Shown one piece after another: positions 63,501 through 64,000 of a DNA stretch of 64,000 nucleotides. Both the position numbers and the translations under genes were made by a program. This stretch comes from Pempheris klunzingeri (Eukaryota; Chordata; Actinopteri; Acropomatiformes; Pempheridae), in assembly GCF_042242105.1 (NCBI RefSeq), contig NC_092030.1, positions 4,441,501-4,505,500 of the forward strand. The letters run 5' to 3'. The notes under the pieces were generated by a model. That model searched no databases and was not told the origin of the DNA. It was given only the letters and a program-made list of their open reading frames with translations. The first letter of the stretch is position 1; every line of letters begins with the position of its first letter.

Positions 63501-64000
63501 CTACCTAGCTGAACACAGACTTTGCCACTCTGCTCTGACTCTGCTTGACAAACTCCTCTGCAAATCAGCAGAGGTCTGCATGCTGACAGCCACTTGTGAA
63601 GGCCATGACTGAGGCTGATGTTTTGAGAAAGTAGGGTGATAGCGGTTAGCGTTGTCTTGGTTAGCATTTGATCCATCTTTCTCCATGAGCACCCTGTAGT
63701 TCTGCCCCCTGTTGTCGTCCCAGTGAGGTGTTGTGCCAGGTCCAGGCTTGAAGGACACACAGAACTCGACTCGCTCATTTGGATCTATGTTCTTTGGTAA
63801 GCTTATGTCAAAGGCAAAAACATCTATTTCAGAACCCCCACAGCGCTTGTGCTGCAGGAATGTGCAGGGAATGTCATGATTGCTTTGCCAAGAGTCAAAG
63901 GTCATCTTTACGTGCACAGCCTTCTCAGTACTGACATGGGAAACACACACTCTGCCACTCAAGGAGTGCTCTGAAATTTTGCAGCTTACCAGCTGTACAC
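63501..64000 (-). CDS. protein phosphatase 1 regulatory subunit 3 family (glycogen-targeting, B/C-like), C-terminal part
   Basis: An open frame enters from the right edge and ends at TAG (63501-63503), giving about 165 visible residues. The gene's N-terminus, including the PP1-docking RVxF motif, lies outside the window. It carries most of a CBM21 glycogen-binding domain: GRVCVSHVSTEKAVHVKMTF, DSWQS, a central DVFAFDISLP strand and the hallmark HWDDNRGQNYRV. The C-terminal RAEWQSL resembles the PEWxS ending of PPP1R3B and PPP1R3C. Family members bring PP1 to glycogen particles, where it activates glycogen synthase and inactivates phosphorylase. The subtype is not resolved. An insertion, KPGPGTTP before HWDDN, is unusual. 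It is convergent with pla2g1b. Confidence 0.85.
   Translation of the reverse strand, partial: VQLVSCKISEHSLSGRVCVSHVSTEKAVHVKMTFDSWQSNHDIPCTFLQHKRCGGSEIDVFAFDISLPKNIDPNERVEFCVSFKPGPGTTPHWDDNRGQNYRVLMEKDGSNANQDNANRYHPTFSKHQPQSWPSQVAVSMQTSADLQRSLSSRVRAEWQSLCSAR

Overview
The window is vertebrate nuclear DNA, almost certainly from a teleost fish. It shows AT-rich intergenic and intronic sequence, GT-AG introns, and decayed teleost-type transposons (Tc1/mariner, L2-type LINEs, LTR remnants). It holds four genes whose conceptual proteins match well-known vertebrate families. I see no bacterial, viral or organellar gene, no CRISPR array and no recognisable tRNA or rRNA gene.

Layout. Positions 1-21,080 have no gene I can recognise. 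This stretch holds microsatellites, a complete but inactivated Tc1-like transposon (12,452-13,932) with roughly 285-bp inverted repeats, a solo LTR with target duplication (17,155-17,621), a possible second LTR (4,358-4,794) and decayed interspersed repeats. phf24 (PHD finger protein 24, also known as GINIP) lies on the plus strand. Its non-coding first exon ends at 21,567, its seven coding exons lie between 30,420 and 44,523, and its poly(A) signal is at about 45,886. A 5.5-kb repeat-bearing gap follows. prkab1 (AMP-activated protein kinase beta-1 subunit) is next on the plus strand, with a TATA-less NRF1/GC-box promoter near 51,510, seven coding exons from 53,367 to 56,107 and a poly(A) signal at 57,691. 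pla2g1b (pancreatic phospholipase A2) is compact and TATA-driven, with four exons from 59,180 to 60,110. At the right edge, on the minus strand, is the C-terminal part of a glycogen-targeting protein phosphatase 1 regulatory subunit of the PPP1R3 family (63,501-64,000, running off the window).

How the genes relate. They are independent transcription units, not an operon. PHF24 is a neuronal G-alpha-i effector modulator, AMPK beta-1 is the glycogen-sensing scaffold of the energy-sensor kinase, PLA2G1B is a secreted digestive lipase, and the PPP1R3 protein brings PP1 to glycogen. AMPK beta and PPP1R3 both carry starch/glycogen-binding modules and act in opposite directions on glycogen metabolism; here their genes lie about 7 kb apart. 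PRKAB1 and PLA2G1B are also near each other on human 12q24, whereas human PHF24 is on 9p13.

Exon boundaries were placed by hand from splice consensus, reading phase and recalled family sequence. Transcription starts, poly(A) sites and regulatory motifs are inferred from sequence alone. No previously undescribed system stands out. The most unusual items are a fold-back hairpin at 47,241-47,299, an unassigned coding-like ORF at 48,593-48,910 (minus) and several regulatory candidates around the genes.
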